Origin: Heterobilharzia americana
Lineage: Eukaryota; Platyhelminthes; Trematoda; Strigeidida; Schistosomatidae
DNA length: 64,000 nt
Direction: 5' to 3'
Assembly (NCBI GenBank): GCA_944470555.2
Contig: OX104127.1
Coordinates: 97,488,708 to 97,552,707 of the forward strand
Shown: positions 50,937 through 61,074 of the stretch, in pieces
Numbering within the stretch: the stretch's first letter is position 1
Layout of the letters: each line of letters begins with the position of its first letter
The notes under the pieces: model-generated
Database searches by the model: none
Told to the model about the DNA's origin: nothing
What the model saw: the letters and a program-made list of their open reading frames with translations, nothing else
Position numbers and translations under genes: made by a program

Positions 50937-51607
50937 TAAGGCAGCATCGTTTCAACTACAGCCAACGGTGGTAGAAATGAGGATGTCAAAGCAGCCATTA
51001 TCGTAAGGACAAAAAGACAATCCTTCATTAATCTGAATTCAGTGCGGCGATCTACTTCACTACACTGCACTCAGCATAAAGCTTGAACAAGATTCGGATT
51101 TTCAATAATAATGCCAGTCAATTCAGTGTTCCTGTGTGACGGTTCAGAAACTTAGAGTGTCATGAAAGGCATTTCCAACAAACTACAGACATTCATCAAT
51201 AGCTACCGCATACGCTAGATAATGACACTGAAGATCAGGTGGCCAGAGCAGTGAGAATAAGCAAAAAGAAACTCACTGTGGCTGGCTGGCAACGAACCAA
51301 CCAACAACCCACTGCCCAACAAATATACAGAAGAAGTAAGTGGAGACGGATTGGGCATATACTGAGAAGACCGTTTGGGGACATCACGCGTCAGACCAGG
51401 CCCTCGAGTGGGATCCAAAGTGGAAACGAAGAGTTGAGCGTCCAAGGCAAGAGCGATATAGTGAAGATCGTGTGAAGAAGAAATCAAAGCTTCTGGGGAG
51501 TTGTGGAGCCAGGTTAAGGAGACTGCAGGGAACATAGTGTACTGGAGACGTGTTACTGAAGCTCTATGTTCCATTAGGAACCTAAGAGATACACCATAAT
51601 AATAATT
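50937..51607 (+). mobile_element. RTE-clade 3' fragment (plus strand)
   Basis: A 5'-truncated copy in the opposite orientation to the others. 51239-51537 encodes the family C-terminal motif (RRSKWRRIGHILRRPFGDIT, then RQTRPSSGIQSGNEEL), followed by EALCS.R(N/T).RD-like sequence (GAAGCTCTATGTTCCATTAG) and an AAT tail at 51597-51607. Upstream, 50945-51125 matches the inverse of 35050-35200. It lies in the long intron between 47136 and 52900. Confidence 0.8.
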
Positions 51608-52899
51608 GCATACAAAAGGAAATATTTTCAGAATCTTACCCGCATAATAGGTTATGTAGAAGCTTTTCTAGGCGGTTGAGTCTAAATCATTTTGAGTCAC
51701 TTTTACACACTGACATAGCATGTATAACTATCAAAAGGCCCAGTTGTTACGTGTAGAAAAGACAGACTGGTGATTTTGTGTGATACTTAAATGAATCCTG
51801 TAGAAGACTTTCATCTCCCAGTACTGGTCCAGTATTTGAAGCGCAATAAAGTTGGTCATGTTTTATTTTGACAAAATTGCCCATATATGTGAATGTATGC
51901 CTTTAAAAAATAGCGTGGTAAAAAGTCTTTCGTCCATCTAAAGAACTTTGAGCTCTTAGCTAAGTAATTCATACCCTAATAAAGTACTTTTTTGTGATTA
52001 AGTGACTCAGTTAATATTCGTTTGAAATTCTTTAACAGGTTTACATATTATTTATTTTCTGAATAGAGGGGGAATTATTCAGATCATGAATTATCACCAG
52101 CTTCGTCTTGCTGAGTATATCGATATTCTGAACATCGATTCCAAAGAGACTAATGGCAGTTGTTTTAATTCAAAGTTCAGACATAATTTTTGCTTGACAC
52201 ATTTCGCAGATAACACCTAACGTGAATTCCATTTGAGGATGTTCACTGCTTTATTTGACAACATAACTTCTGGTAACTGCTCCACAAACACTGGTGTTCT
52301 TGCACCAATGACGAGTTGTAACCTATTTCAAACATGTGTGGCTATTAAGATCATTATGAAAACACTTCGGAGACCGTTAGCGTAGACTTTATAAAGGATG
52401 TGGCAATGAATATTATACAGTAGTAATGATTTGAGAAGAAATTTACGAAGAAATTGTAAATGCACAAATAAAATACATGCAATGTTACAGTATATTACAG
52501 TATTGTCTTTCTATCGGACAGTGATGATGCCACTGGAACTTCTTGTTCTACAGAGTCTTTAGCCTTCCATGTGTTTGTTAAAGAACAGAGTTAAGTTTAG
52601 TGATGAACAATATGTATTTTAACTATTAATAGTGCGTATTTTACATTTCCTTCAAATTCCCTTGAATGAACTTCAACACGTAAATGAGGTTTGGTGGTGA
52701 GATCTTATATAATATAAGAGGTCTCGGTTTTTTGTAAACGTAAGATATACAAATAAACTATTGTAAAAACATGGGTGAAAGGGTTTCTGACGATAACGAT
52801 AATGTTCATGTTAAAACTACTCATTTTCTAATTTTGGTTGCATTTTCACTTTAATTTTCCGTACTCGCTTATTAATCCCTTTGTCTTTTTTTGTCTTAG
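51608..52899 (+). other. Intron, last part
   Basis: AT-rich, ending in the pyrimidine-rich tract CCCTTTGTCTTTTTTTGTCTTAG immediately before the next exon. Nothing else is recognised. Confidence 0.5.
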
Positions 52900-53066
52900 T
52901 ACGCGGTGGCACATTTTAGTATTCCACTGCATGCGAAAACGAGCTGAAGAGTCATGCAACCACTCAGATGAGGAAAAATTTCGACAAATTATTTGGTCAA
53001 TCTCTTTGGATACAAGAAAATTTGAAAAAGCTGCAGCATACATTTGTCATGAACATAATCTAAGAA
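52900..53066 (+). CDS. Exon of an unidentified split gene (second seen)
   Basis: The acceptor is excellent (see the preceding tract); the donor is AGAA|GTAGGT. The 167 nt take one base to complete the codon split at 47136 (CG|T, Arg) and end in phase 1. The reading includes TRWHILVFHCMRKRAEESCN, then SDEEKFRQIIWSISLDTRKF and EKAAAYICHEHNLR. It is rich in Glu/Lys/Arg with conserved-looking Trp, His and Cys, and looks like a helical cytosolic segment. No family is recognised. The open frame extends beyond both splice sites by chance. Confidence 0.7.
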
Positions 53067-53195
53067 GTAGGTTTCATATTTCTACTACTTATGCAGTTTA
53101 TCACGTTCAAAACGGCTTAAATAAGCATGTGTTTAAGAGTAGCAGCTTATCTGATATATTCCGCGCTTTACTTTTGATGAATAAATTGACTCCTG

Positions 53196-54290
53196 AAGTT
53201 TTATTATTATTATTTGTCCCTTGGGTTCCTAATGGAACGTAGGGCTTCAGTGCACTCTGTTCTCTGCAAACTTTTGAACCTGGCTCCACGAATGCTCACA
53301 GGCTCTCATTTCTTCCTTGCACGATCTCCTCCATGTCATCCTCACGTTGGACGCCCAACTTGTTAGTTTTTGCCTGTAGATCTTCAAGTGTGTACCACTC
53401 CCAAAGCATCATTGAGCTTCCCATTGTGAATTACTTGGCTGGCATGTGACGTCTTCATATAGTTGTTGAATGAGCTTCATAAGGATTTGTGATATTCCGT
53501 AGTGTTGAAGTAGCCGCCTGCCAAATTACTTCTCGGTCGACGCTGTCAAAGGCCTTCTCAAAGTCAATAAAGCTGAGGTGAGGTAGAGATTTAACTGCCA
53601 TTCTATGCTCTGTTCTATGGTTATGCTTAGCGTTGCAATTTGGTCCGCGCATGATTTGTACTTCTTGAATCGAGCCAGCCTGCTTGTTCGGATAGTAGTT
53701 TTGAATCCAGTGCATCCTTTAGTCACTCCAAGATGATGCAGCCTAATACTTTGCTTGCTCCGAGTGGACAGGAGCATGATTCCGTACCAGTTCTTGCAAA
53801 GGCTTGGGTCACCTTTCTTCCAATCAATGGGCAGGTACCTTCTCTTCCTTCCACACCTTCTGCAATAGTAGTGTTAGCATGTCCGCTATTGTCCCTGAGT
53901 CTGTTCTCTGTGCTTCTGGTGGGATTCCATCTAGTCCTTCTGCTTTCCCACTTTTCAGTAGCTTTATGGCGTTCAGGACTTCCACTTTTGTTGAGATGTT
54001 TATGTTCACTTGTAGTTCAGCGGCTGCAGGTGGTATTTCTGGACGAAGTGCAGGTGGTGATGGTGGTCGATTCAAGAGCCTTTTGAAGTAATCAGCCCAT
54101 CGTTTCCATTGTTTTTCTTCGTTGGTAATTGGATTTCCTTCATCATCCTTTATTGATTTCATCTGTGTTGATCTCTCTCAGATAGTAACCTGGTTATTTG
54201 ATACAATGTCGTCTGGTCTCTCCTAGCAGCAGCCTTTCTGCTTCTCTTGCCAGTGTGTTGTAGAAGTGTCTTTTGTCTCTGAGAATAGGG
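53196..54290 (-). mobile_element. RTE-clade fragment with internal deletions (minus)
   Basis: The 3' tail is TAATAATAATAA-type (53201-53214 on plus). Compared with the 34570-37905 copy it lacks about 600 bp (34755-35365) and about 170 bp (35400-35570), and it ends on the 5' side at a point matching about 36475. It retains FIDFEKAFDSVDREVIW (RT motif A, 53455-53715), the fingers region, and NAIKLLKSGKAEGLDGIPPE at 53824-54162 (normally GPDGI). It lies antisense in the intron just after the exon at 52900. Confidence 0.85.
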
Positions 54291-54714
54291 TCACTTTTCA
54301 TTCCACTATAGACTATTAAATGTATTTAGTTGATTTCAGAAGATAAGTAAGATGGCCAATGATTCATCTGTAGTAGTCTTATAAGCAAAACTTATGCTTA
54401 CTTTACTCAGGTATTTATTCCCAAAGAAGTATAACTGAAAGGTAATATCAAAAGTGATTTACTCCGAGATCTTTTGCTCACCAAACTATTTTTTCGGTTC
54501 AGTCAGTTGTGCTTTTAAATCTGGATATTTTATATACTTTTTACAAGCTTATTCCACTACTGTCTTTCGAATATTTCTTGACTTCTTTGTTATGATGCTT
54601 GTAATTTCCCGTTGCTATACAGCGCAGGACTGCTCAAGCTCTGTTAACAAATGAGCTTCTATACGGATACCTCGATACTGTCGAATATTCATGATGTTAT
54701 ATTGATCTTAGTGA
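54291..54714. other. Intronic stretch, nothing recognised
   Basis: No exon-like segment or repeat match. Confidence 0.4.
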
Positions 54715-54865
54715 CTAGCAGAGAAACCAGGACGCGAGTCAGTTTCTATTTGAGACTCATCAGCTGGATGTACCGGCGCCTCAGTTGGTGACACTTTACC
54801 CACTGAGACTCGGACCTCGTACCCACCGCTTCAAAGAGGTTCAGCGGTTCCACCCTGTATAGTGA
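54715..54865 (-). mobile_element. Sm-alpha-type SINE, decayed hammerhead (minus)
   Basis: On the minus strand it has a tRNA-like segment and then GGTACATCCAGCTGATGAGT, an exact CUGAUGA core, followed by CTCAAATAG. The positions that should read GGACGAAAC are changed (GAAACTGAC), so stem II and the GAAA box are lost. GCGTCCTGG and CTGCTAGTCACT follow as in Sm-alpha. Confidence 0.65.
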
Positions 54866-54914
54866 CGGGAAATTACAAGAATCATAACAAGTATTGATAC
54901 CTGTTGCACAAGTG

Positions 54915-55100
54915 CTGGCTATCGTGCCCTCTTGGCATGTGGATAACCCTCCGGCATTCGAAGCGATGAGTACTGGGTTCTAGTGTCAGTGGGAACAACA
55001 TCACACACTCAAATGTGGTCACATTCAGCTGATAAGTCCTAAACAGGACGAGACTCTCGTTCTTGATTCTTCTGCTGGCCACCAAGACTAATATATATTT
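54915..55100 (+). mobile_element. Sm-alpha-type SINE, decayed hammerhead (plus)
   Basis: A tRNA-like head contains CATTCGAAGCGATGAGTACTGGGTTCTAGTGTCAG. Then comes TCAGCTGATAAGTCCTAAACAGGACGAGAC at 55028-55057. Stem II (GTCC/GGAC) is kept, but CUGAUGA is CUGAUAA and GAAA is GAGA, so activity is not expected. It faces the minus-strand SINE at 54715. Confidence 0.65.
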
Positions 55101-56309
55101 CTTAACTTCAGTTTCAAAATTTTCACTGGTTCTTGAGAAGTCAGAGTCGATTTCAATAATACCAATGAACACCTAAGCATAGGTAACCGAAAAGAACAAC
55201 TGATTGTTGACTGCTAATGTAGCCAGCTACTGTCTTAAAACGAAAAATAGTTGATTTTATGTCTAGTTTCTTGGTGAATACTGAAGCCTTAAGCATTATT
55301 TATCATCCAAAAGATTCAACTGAATTCAGAAGCATCATTCTTACATCAAACTAGGACAATCGGAGTGCAAGTTCACACTTTAACTCAGTCTGTGAATCAC
55401 TGGTTCAAAACCATGCTACACCATCATATCTGAAGTGAAATAAATATCCACGTTCCTTCTACTAAGTGAATTATTAGATCAGAGCAGATGCAGGAGTAAC
55501 ACCTGTGAATGTTATCTATTAGAATACTTCACTCGAATATGATTCGACTGAGGCTTTGGGATAATTTTACATGGGGTGCCCTAAGGTGAGCTGTCCCACA
55601 CGGATGAGTATCCAAGTGATTATTATTCAAGGTGTGAACGGCTAAAGGATATAACCTCTTCCTACTAATCGCTTCTGATGAAGAAGGTGGATGTGATTTA
55701 CTACTAGACTACTGAAAACCATTTACATCCACTCTCATGTATCAGATTCCATTTTTAAAGTGTTAACTAGTCACCTAAAGAGAATGCTGTAGATGAAACC
55801 TCACAGAAGTGAGTTTCTTTCTGTAAGAACTGGTGACTCTTACCACGCCTTAACAGTAGAACCAAAAAGATTTTTTTTCTGTATGCAATATTATTCGGGA
55901 TTATCAAGCCTTATCCTTAAAGTTACTTGACAGTTGACCGGGTGAGTTCGTAAGGATCTACAATTATTTGATATATGTTTTTGCTTTTTGGCTTAACACT
56001 TTCCTCCTAATGACAAATGTATTTCGAATTTATAACAAATTTTGTATTATGAGAGACATTTACTATGCAAGTAATTGTAATTCTCACGAATACAAGTGCA
56101 TGAATTGTAAGTATATACTGGGTTTGAACCTTTAAGCTTAAGAAAAACTCTAACCTTCAACATTTTATTATCATCATTTAGCAGGTAATATATAAGAGCT
56201 AGCAGAAACAAATACACAAACGGAACAATTTTAGTGAACAACTATGACTAAATTATAAAAATGACAGGAAACATATTACATTTTTGAGATGAATGGAGAT
56301 TTTAACCTA
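55101..56309. other. Intronic stretch, nothing recognised
   Basis: Slightly richer in GC around 55550-55700 but no match to other parts of the window. Confidence 0.35.
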
Positions 56310-56575
56310 GAAGTAGTATTCATCATGGACTGACATCAGTTGGGGAACCATTGAAAATCTGGGAGCAGTGGACAGCTGTTTCGTCCTAGTATAAGACTGC
56401 TGAGAAGTCAGTGCTTATTAGTGACCTGCTTCCAAATAGATATCAGGAAGCTCTAACGAGAAGCCGTGATCTGTGGGGTCAACCAGTCGGAAGTGAAGTG
56501 GATGCTTACTGAAGATCTTGGGTGACAGTCGCTCTATGTCGTGAATGGACAGAAGTTGGAAATTGTGAACCACTG
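56310..56575 (-). mobile_element. Sm-alpha-related SINE 3' part (minus)
   Basis: 56310-56408 is the reverse complement, with few differences, of the 3' part of the SINE at 56578-56757. The minus-strand hammerhead keeps GGACGAAACAGCTGTCC but its CUGANGA core reads CTCAGCA. The sequence between 56409 and 56575 differs from the plus SINE; on the minus strand it translates to a short HFRLVDPTDHGFSLELPD stretch of unknown origin. Confidence 0.6.
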
Positions 56576-56577
56576 GG

Positions 56578-56757
56578 AACCGACCCAGTGGCTGAGTGGT
56601 TAACGCGTTCGCCGTGGAACCTGAGTTCTGTCCCCGGCTGGGTCGTGGGCGCGTACTGCTGAGGAGTCCCATACCAGGACGAAACAGCTGTCCAACGCTC
56701 CCAGATTTCCAATGGTTCCCTAACTGATGTCAGTTCATGATGAATACTTCTTCTATA
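56578..56757 (+). mobile_element. Sm-alpha-type SINE with intact hammerhead core
   Basis: The tRNA-like head has a perfect box A (TGGCTGAGTGG, 56590-56600) and a weak box B (GAGTTCTGTCCC, about 56622). Next is a hammerhead at 56648-56701. The 3' part (CCCAGATTTCCAATGGTTCC...) follows. The 84- and 68-codon minus-strand frames crossing it are incidental. This could be a Pol III-transcribed, self-cleaving repeat. Confidence 0.75.
56648..56701 (+). ncRNA. Hammerhead ribozyme, core complete
   Basis: The core CUGAGGA (56659-56665) fits CUGANGA. Stem II is GUCC (56666-56669) with GGAC (56677-56680) and loop CAUACCA. GAAA is at 56681-56684. A self-complementary ACAGCUGU (56684-56691) gives a minimal stem III, and cleavage would follow GUC at 56692. 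Stem I: G58-C93 and U57-A94, a CA bulge, then UGCG (54-51) with ACGC (95-98). All conserved positions are present. Activity is inferred, not shown. Confidence 0.7.
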
Positions 56758-58741
56758 GAAAACATATTAGTTTATATACGCCTGTCTTAATCAAGCGAAT
56801 GTACTTGAAAGAAAGCCCTACTGATCATGTAATAGTATACTGCATTTATGAAATCTTGTAAGAGATTAGCAAAATCTATATCATGTCTTTAGTGTTTTGT
56901 GCAAAAGCTGAACAACACTGAAAGACACGAAATAATCTCCAAATCAGTTGCTTTTAACTTCAGACGAATAACAAACTAATAGACAGTAAAGGCGTAAATA
57001 GTAATACTACATTTTCAATGTCATGTTTCATTCTCTTGACTGTGATATTTTTATTCGCCCACTGGTATGGTTCTTATAATGATCATTTTGCTCAAGTAAG
57101 CAAGCATAGTTCATGTGCGAATGCTATTTGCACGCTACACAATAGGTGTTGTTTTCATTCACTCTTTGTTGTAGAAAGTGTTAATTGAGACTAAAATTTT
57201 TATTACCTATTTGAATGTAGTCTCCAGTCTTTTTGTTATAACATTTCACAGTTAATGACAGGGTATACGTCAAAATAAGAGATAGTATATTTTTTATCTA
57301 ATATGTACTAGAAATAATAGTTTTTCAATCCATTTCAAGAATACTGAATTGTTAGAATGAAGTTTCTCCCATGGTTAAATAATAAAGTATTTATGCTTCA
57401 TGAACACAGGTGACAGAATAATTGTCACGAAGGACTGTCAATATGGTTCTTTGCTTACACTTCTAGCTTGTAGCTCTCGAGCATTACCAGTAAGAAAACA
57501 AACTCTCTCAATCCGTAGTGCCATTAAGTTGATTTATCACAATTTATTTTTGTCGACACTGAATTAAACTGAATAGTACTTCTATGGACCGTCTACTTTG
57601 CATTCTGTTAACATCCGTTAAAATAGAGGATTACTCGGGAACTTTGAAACCACACGGTGATATAAATATAGAATTTGAAAGAGATTGGAGTATACATATA
57701 GTCAGAAGTTGAGGCTAGTCAGCTCAAAATTTGGAAGAATTAACAGCTATTTTATTACCTTAGTTTATATAGCATAATTCTTTGCTATTTCTTCCATTAT
57801 CCAATCTTAACTACTGAAACTTTAATAAGAAATCGATTTTCAGTTACTTACTATGAGTAACTATCACCATTCTGTTATAGATATTTGTACATACTTCATG
57901 TTCGTTTTAATAAATCTCCTTATGAAGTTGTAGTGCGTCTGTTTGTGATAACCCCGTTACATTTCGATTGACTTGGGTTAGAAAAGACATTCACACTAGA
58001 GGAACATTAAAATCAGTAAAGTTAAGCAATTGAGACAGGTTGATCTTCCATTCACGTTCATAGGCGGTTGAAAAACACCTCAATGTATTCAGAAGAAATA
58101 TATCTCACCCTTTATTATTTTAGAGCGGAAAATACCAAAGTTACTTTGACTGTTAGAATTCAGAACACTGGAACGTTGACTCAAAATAAGCTACTCAATC
58201 AGGTAGAGTGTGGCATTTGGGTAAATGAAGTCATCATGTTGACCGATATAGAGTCTGAGACAATTCGGAGAAAACGTTACAGTTGTACTTCACTAGTCTA
58301 TATCTATGAATACCATAAAAGCAGCTAAAAGTCATCATTCGGTTATTAAATAAAATTTATTAACAAAGAAACAGCCAAACTTGCATTGAATGGGTCTTCT
58401 AGGGGACAACTGTAGAACTCAAAGAAAACTTATTTAGAAGAATATTCTTCTTTCATATGTGACTTTTAACAAATCAAGTTGAAGTTTAGGCTTCCAGTAT
58501 GTCATATTCCACTTGAATGGTCTTTTGATCTATACAAAATACACAGCTTACATTTTTGAACTGACAACAAGAAGGGTTTGTTTCCGTAACACTCCACCAA
58601 GTACTCCATTTGCTGACTATTTAAATCCAATAATACAATAATAAAGTTGTAAGTTTTTCGAGTCATTATTGTTAACTTTTATCTAACATATTGGCGAGGC
58701 GGACTTTCCAAACCTTGATATTATATTTCGTCTGGTTTCAG
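56758..58741 (+). other. Intron, last part
   Basis: No recognisable feature until the acceptor TTATATTTCGTCTGGTTTCAG preceding 58742. The 86-codon frame at 58068-58328 has no family match and no acceptor/donor pair. Confidence 0.4.
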
Positions 58742-58928
58742 TCCTACGAGAACATCAATACAAATGCTTAAAACAACAAGAAAAGTTAGCTGAACAGTGT
58801 GCAGTTCATAGAAATGAGACAATCAGAGAAGTTGTGCTAGCACTGCAAAATCAATCAAGCCGATTATCATCCAGTTCCAATGAATATTATTCTGTGATCA
58901 AGCATACACTGACATCTTACGAATGCAA
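58742..58928 (+). CDS. Exon of an unidentified split gene (third seen)
   Basis: The acceptor is GTCTGGTTTCAG and the donor GCAA|GTGAGT. The 187 nt take two bases after the phase-1 end at 53066 and leave two. The reading LREHQYKCLKQQEKLAEQCA, then VHRNETIREVVLALQNQSSR, has heptad-like spacing of Leu/Val and is likely a coiled coil or long helix. A Ser-rich segment and SVIKHTLTSYEC follow. The continuing hydrophilic, Gln/Glu-rich character supports joining it to the exon at 52900. No family is recognised. Confidence 0.7.
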
Positions 58929-59919
58929 GTGAGTTATTCTCTATCAAACATAAGTACACATAATAGCAATTTTGTTATAGTGAGGTGAATATCTAAATTA
59001 TTTATCATTAACATATTTACATTTCTTAACCAATTCTTTGAACGTAGCTTAAACGTCAGTTATTCGTGCCTGAATATTGAGATACACAGAAATCTCTTGT
59101 TTACGGGGGAGTATGTATTCATTATCGATATTTCATGTGCTTTTTGAGTACAACATATAGACAAAAGAACAGAGAATGTTATCAAACTGCATATCAGTTT
59201 ATTAATTTCACTTAAAGCAAAAGAGATATCTTTTGGTGATTAAACTGGTACTAGGTGAGTGATTAAAATGTCTGTAAAAATATGAAGTATCCAATGGAGT
59301 GAAAAAACATCGCGCAGCTGTCTGTATTTAATGAAAAAAACTAGTTATCCAATAACTCAAAAGAATAGAAGGCTGTAGATAATTCTGAGATCTAGGAGAC
59401 TTTACCTGTTGAACTAGTCAAGCGTCGTTGCGACATATAAACTAATAAACATCACTGAGTTATTTTGCTGGTACTACCAGTAAAAACACCCCGGTGAAAT
59501 CAGCCTAATTTGTACAGTGACAAGACTGACTATTATTTTAACTTTTTATTAGATGTCAAAAGTATGTCTGGTGCGGCGTATTATTAGGAATACCATTAGT
59601 GAATAGAAACATCAACAAAAGTGATATTTATAACGGATTGAAACAAAACTCCTAAGCCAAATGAATCACCTTAGCATTCTTTCCTTAGGTCTACTTCATT
59701 TCCGCCTGATTTTTGAAATCAAATGCACCAATGTAAAACGCTTAGTAAGATAAAAAGCTAATTTCTTGCCACCAGTATGTCATAAGTGGTCTGAGGTAAA
59801 TCGACGAGGGGCTTATAGGATGTACTTATCTACGTTTTGCCTTTTTAGTTTTCGTCGGTGAATTTATGAAACTAGCTCTGCATTTACACAAGGACTGAGG
59901 GCAAAGGTTGAAATTTTCT
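58929..59919 (+). other. Intron or downstream sequence
   Basis: Starts with consensus donor GTGAGT. No exon or repeat is recognised. Confidence 0.4.
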
Positions 59920-60115
59920 CAGCCATAGGTTTGTCCGACCAGATTGCCTCGAGGTTAACATCTCTGACTTCTGCGCTTAGTGACGTGGATTTGAATATCT
60001 CAGAGTATACCAGTTTCCGTGGAATCGCAGATACGCCTTGCTGGCGAGTGCTAACAAGTCCGAAACATTGGTTAAGGGCTTCCTCCTAATTGTCTCCAAC
60101 CACCTAGCATCAGCC
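59920..60115 (+). repeat. Dispersed tRNA-like repeat, copy E
   Basis: The tRNA-like head has TGCCTCGAGGTTAACATC (box A-like) and GTGGATTTGAATATC (box B-like). It is followed by the shared tail ATCGCAGATACGCCTTGCTG, GCGAGTGCTAACAAGTCCGAAAC and TCCTCCTAATTGTCTCCAAC. It is the clearest evidence that the family is tRNA-derived. Confidence 0.55.
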
Positions 60116-60593
60116 AAAATGTACTACAATAATTGGTCTTTTAGCTTAGTGGTCAGATTGTAAAATGATCCATAGGACTCGGTTATCACTTAGTACCAGA
60201 CAACAGGAAAACGGTGTTTCTCCAGAGACTAAATAAAGAAGCTCTGCCTTTTGTTTGTTATCTGACATTTTTTACAACTTAAAAGGACAGATACAGCTGA
60301 AAATGTTAATGAAGACTAGTACCGTTTTTTAAGCAATAGTTTTCTCTCAATTCTTGGAATATGACAACTTTTATTTAACTGTTGTGACCACTTAACATCA
60401 GTTAGAGAATGCAAGATATTGTAAATATATGTTATCCTTACTTAGTAATAACCATATGTTTTAAACATAATATATACTTTAAAAAGATGATGACGAAATA
60501 GCAGGAATACTTGTTTCTTTTGCGTATACTCATATGGATGAAGAAATAACTATAGAACAAAACAGTTGTTAAGACAAAAATGTTTTGCCTCAG

Positions 60594-60630
60594 GAAAGAC
60601 TTGGCAGTGAAGATTCGTGAAGAGATTAAA
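60594..60630 (+). CDS. Possible continuation exon of the split gene
   Basis: The acceptor TGTTTTGCCTCAG lies before 60594. One base completes the codon split at 58928 (AA|G, Lys), then KDLAVKIREEIK to a donor-like AAA|GTAAAT at 60631 (phase 0). An alternative donor at 60671 (GTTG|GTAATA) would give 77 nt ending in phase 1. The reading is basic and helical like the preceding exon. Phase fit supports it; the donors are imperfect. Confidence 0.35.
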
Positions 60631-61011
60631 GTAAATAAGATTGAAATACAGCATGTTTTAATAATTGTTGGTAATATTCTAGCACGTCGTAAACGTATCT
60701 TGTTTTATCTTCGCTGCCATACAATTTTCAACTTTCTTTATCATTTCATACTTATCTGTCTGCATCAAGGCTTTTTTCACCACTCAGTATGCAGGTGATA
60801 AATGGATGTTGTATCGATTTTCTAGACTGAAAAAAGACATTTTCTAGTCAAAAGAATAAATCATTTTCTTCATAATACTGATGCATATTGTAAGCAGAAA
60901 CATTTTCTCATAATACCGATTCGGTAGTCACGCAATATCGTTAGAAATTATGGCAGCAGGATGTCGACTCCAGCTGTGTTTTATGTATGTTTGTGTCTAC
61001 TTCTGTTCCAG

Positions 61012-61048
61012 TATGTGAAACCCACCGGAACATGCAAGATGCATCTTG
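61012..61048 (+). CDS. Possible 37-nt micro-exon
   Basis: The acceptor is superb (TTTGTGTCTACTTCTGTTCCAG) and the donor is consensus (CTTG|GTGAGTAT). It is open in phase 0 (YVKPTGTCKMHL) and in the phase taking two bases (CETHRNMQDAS), matching either donor choice of the 60594 exon. The upstream ATG at 60961 would instead make a signal-peptide-like first exon (MSTPAVFYVCLCLLLFQYV), but its hydrophobic core is exactly the translated pyrimidine tract, so I prefer an internal exon. Confidence 0.35.
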
Positions 61049-61051
61049 GTG

Positions 61052-61074
61052 AGTATATATATATATATATATAT
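61052..61074. repeat. Short (AT)n microsatellite
   Basis: TATATA run directly after the GTGAGT donor-like site at 61049. Confidence 0.9.

Noticed and set aside
56585..56650. A tRNA gene suggested by the perfect box A
   Set aside because: Box B is degenerate and the segment runs directly into the hammerhead, as in Sm-alpha SINEs; no complete cloverleaf acceptor pairing was found.
56418..56712. Two overlapping minus-strand ORFs of 84 and 68 codons
   Set aside because: They cross the tRNA-like SINE head and are not consistent with one gene; only the short DHGFSLEL stretch hints at an older coding repeat.
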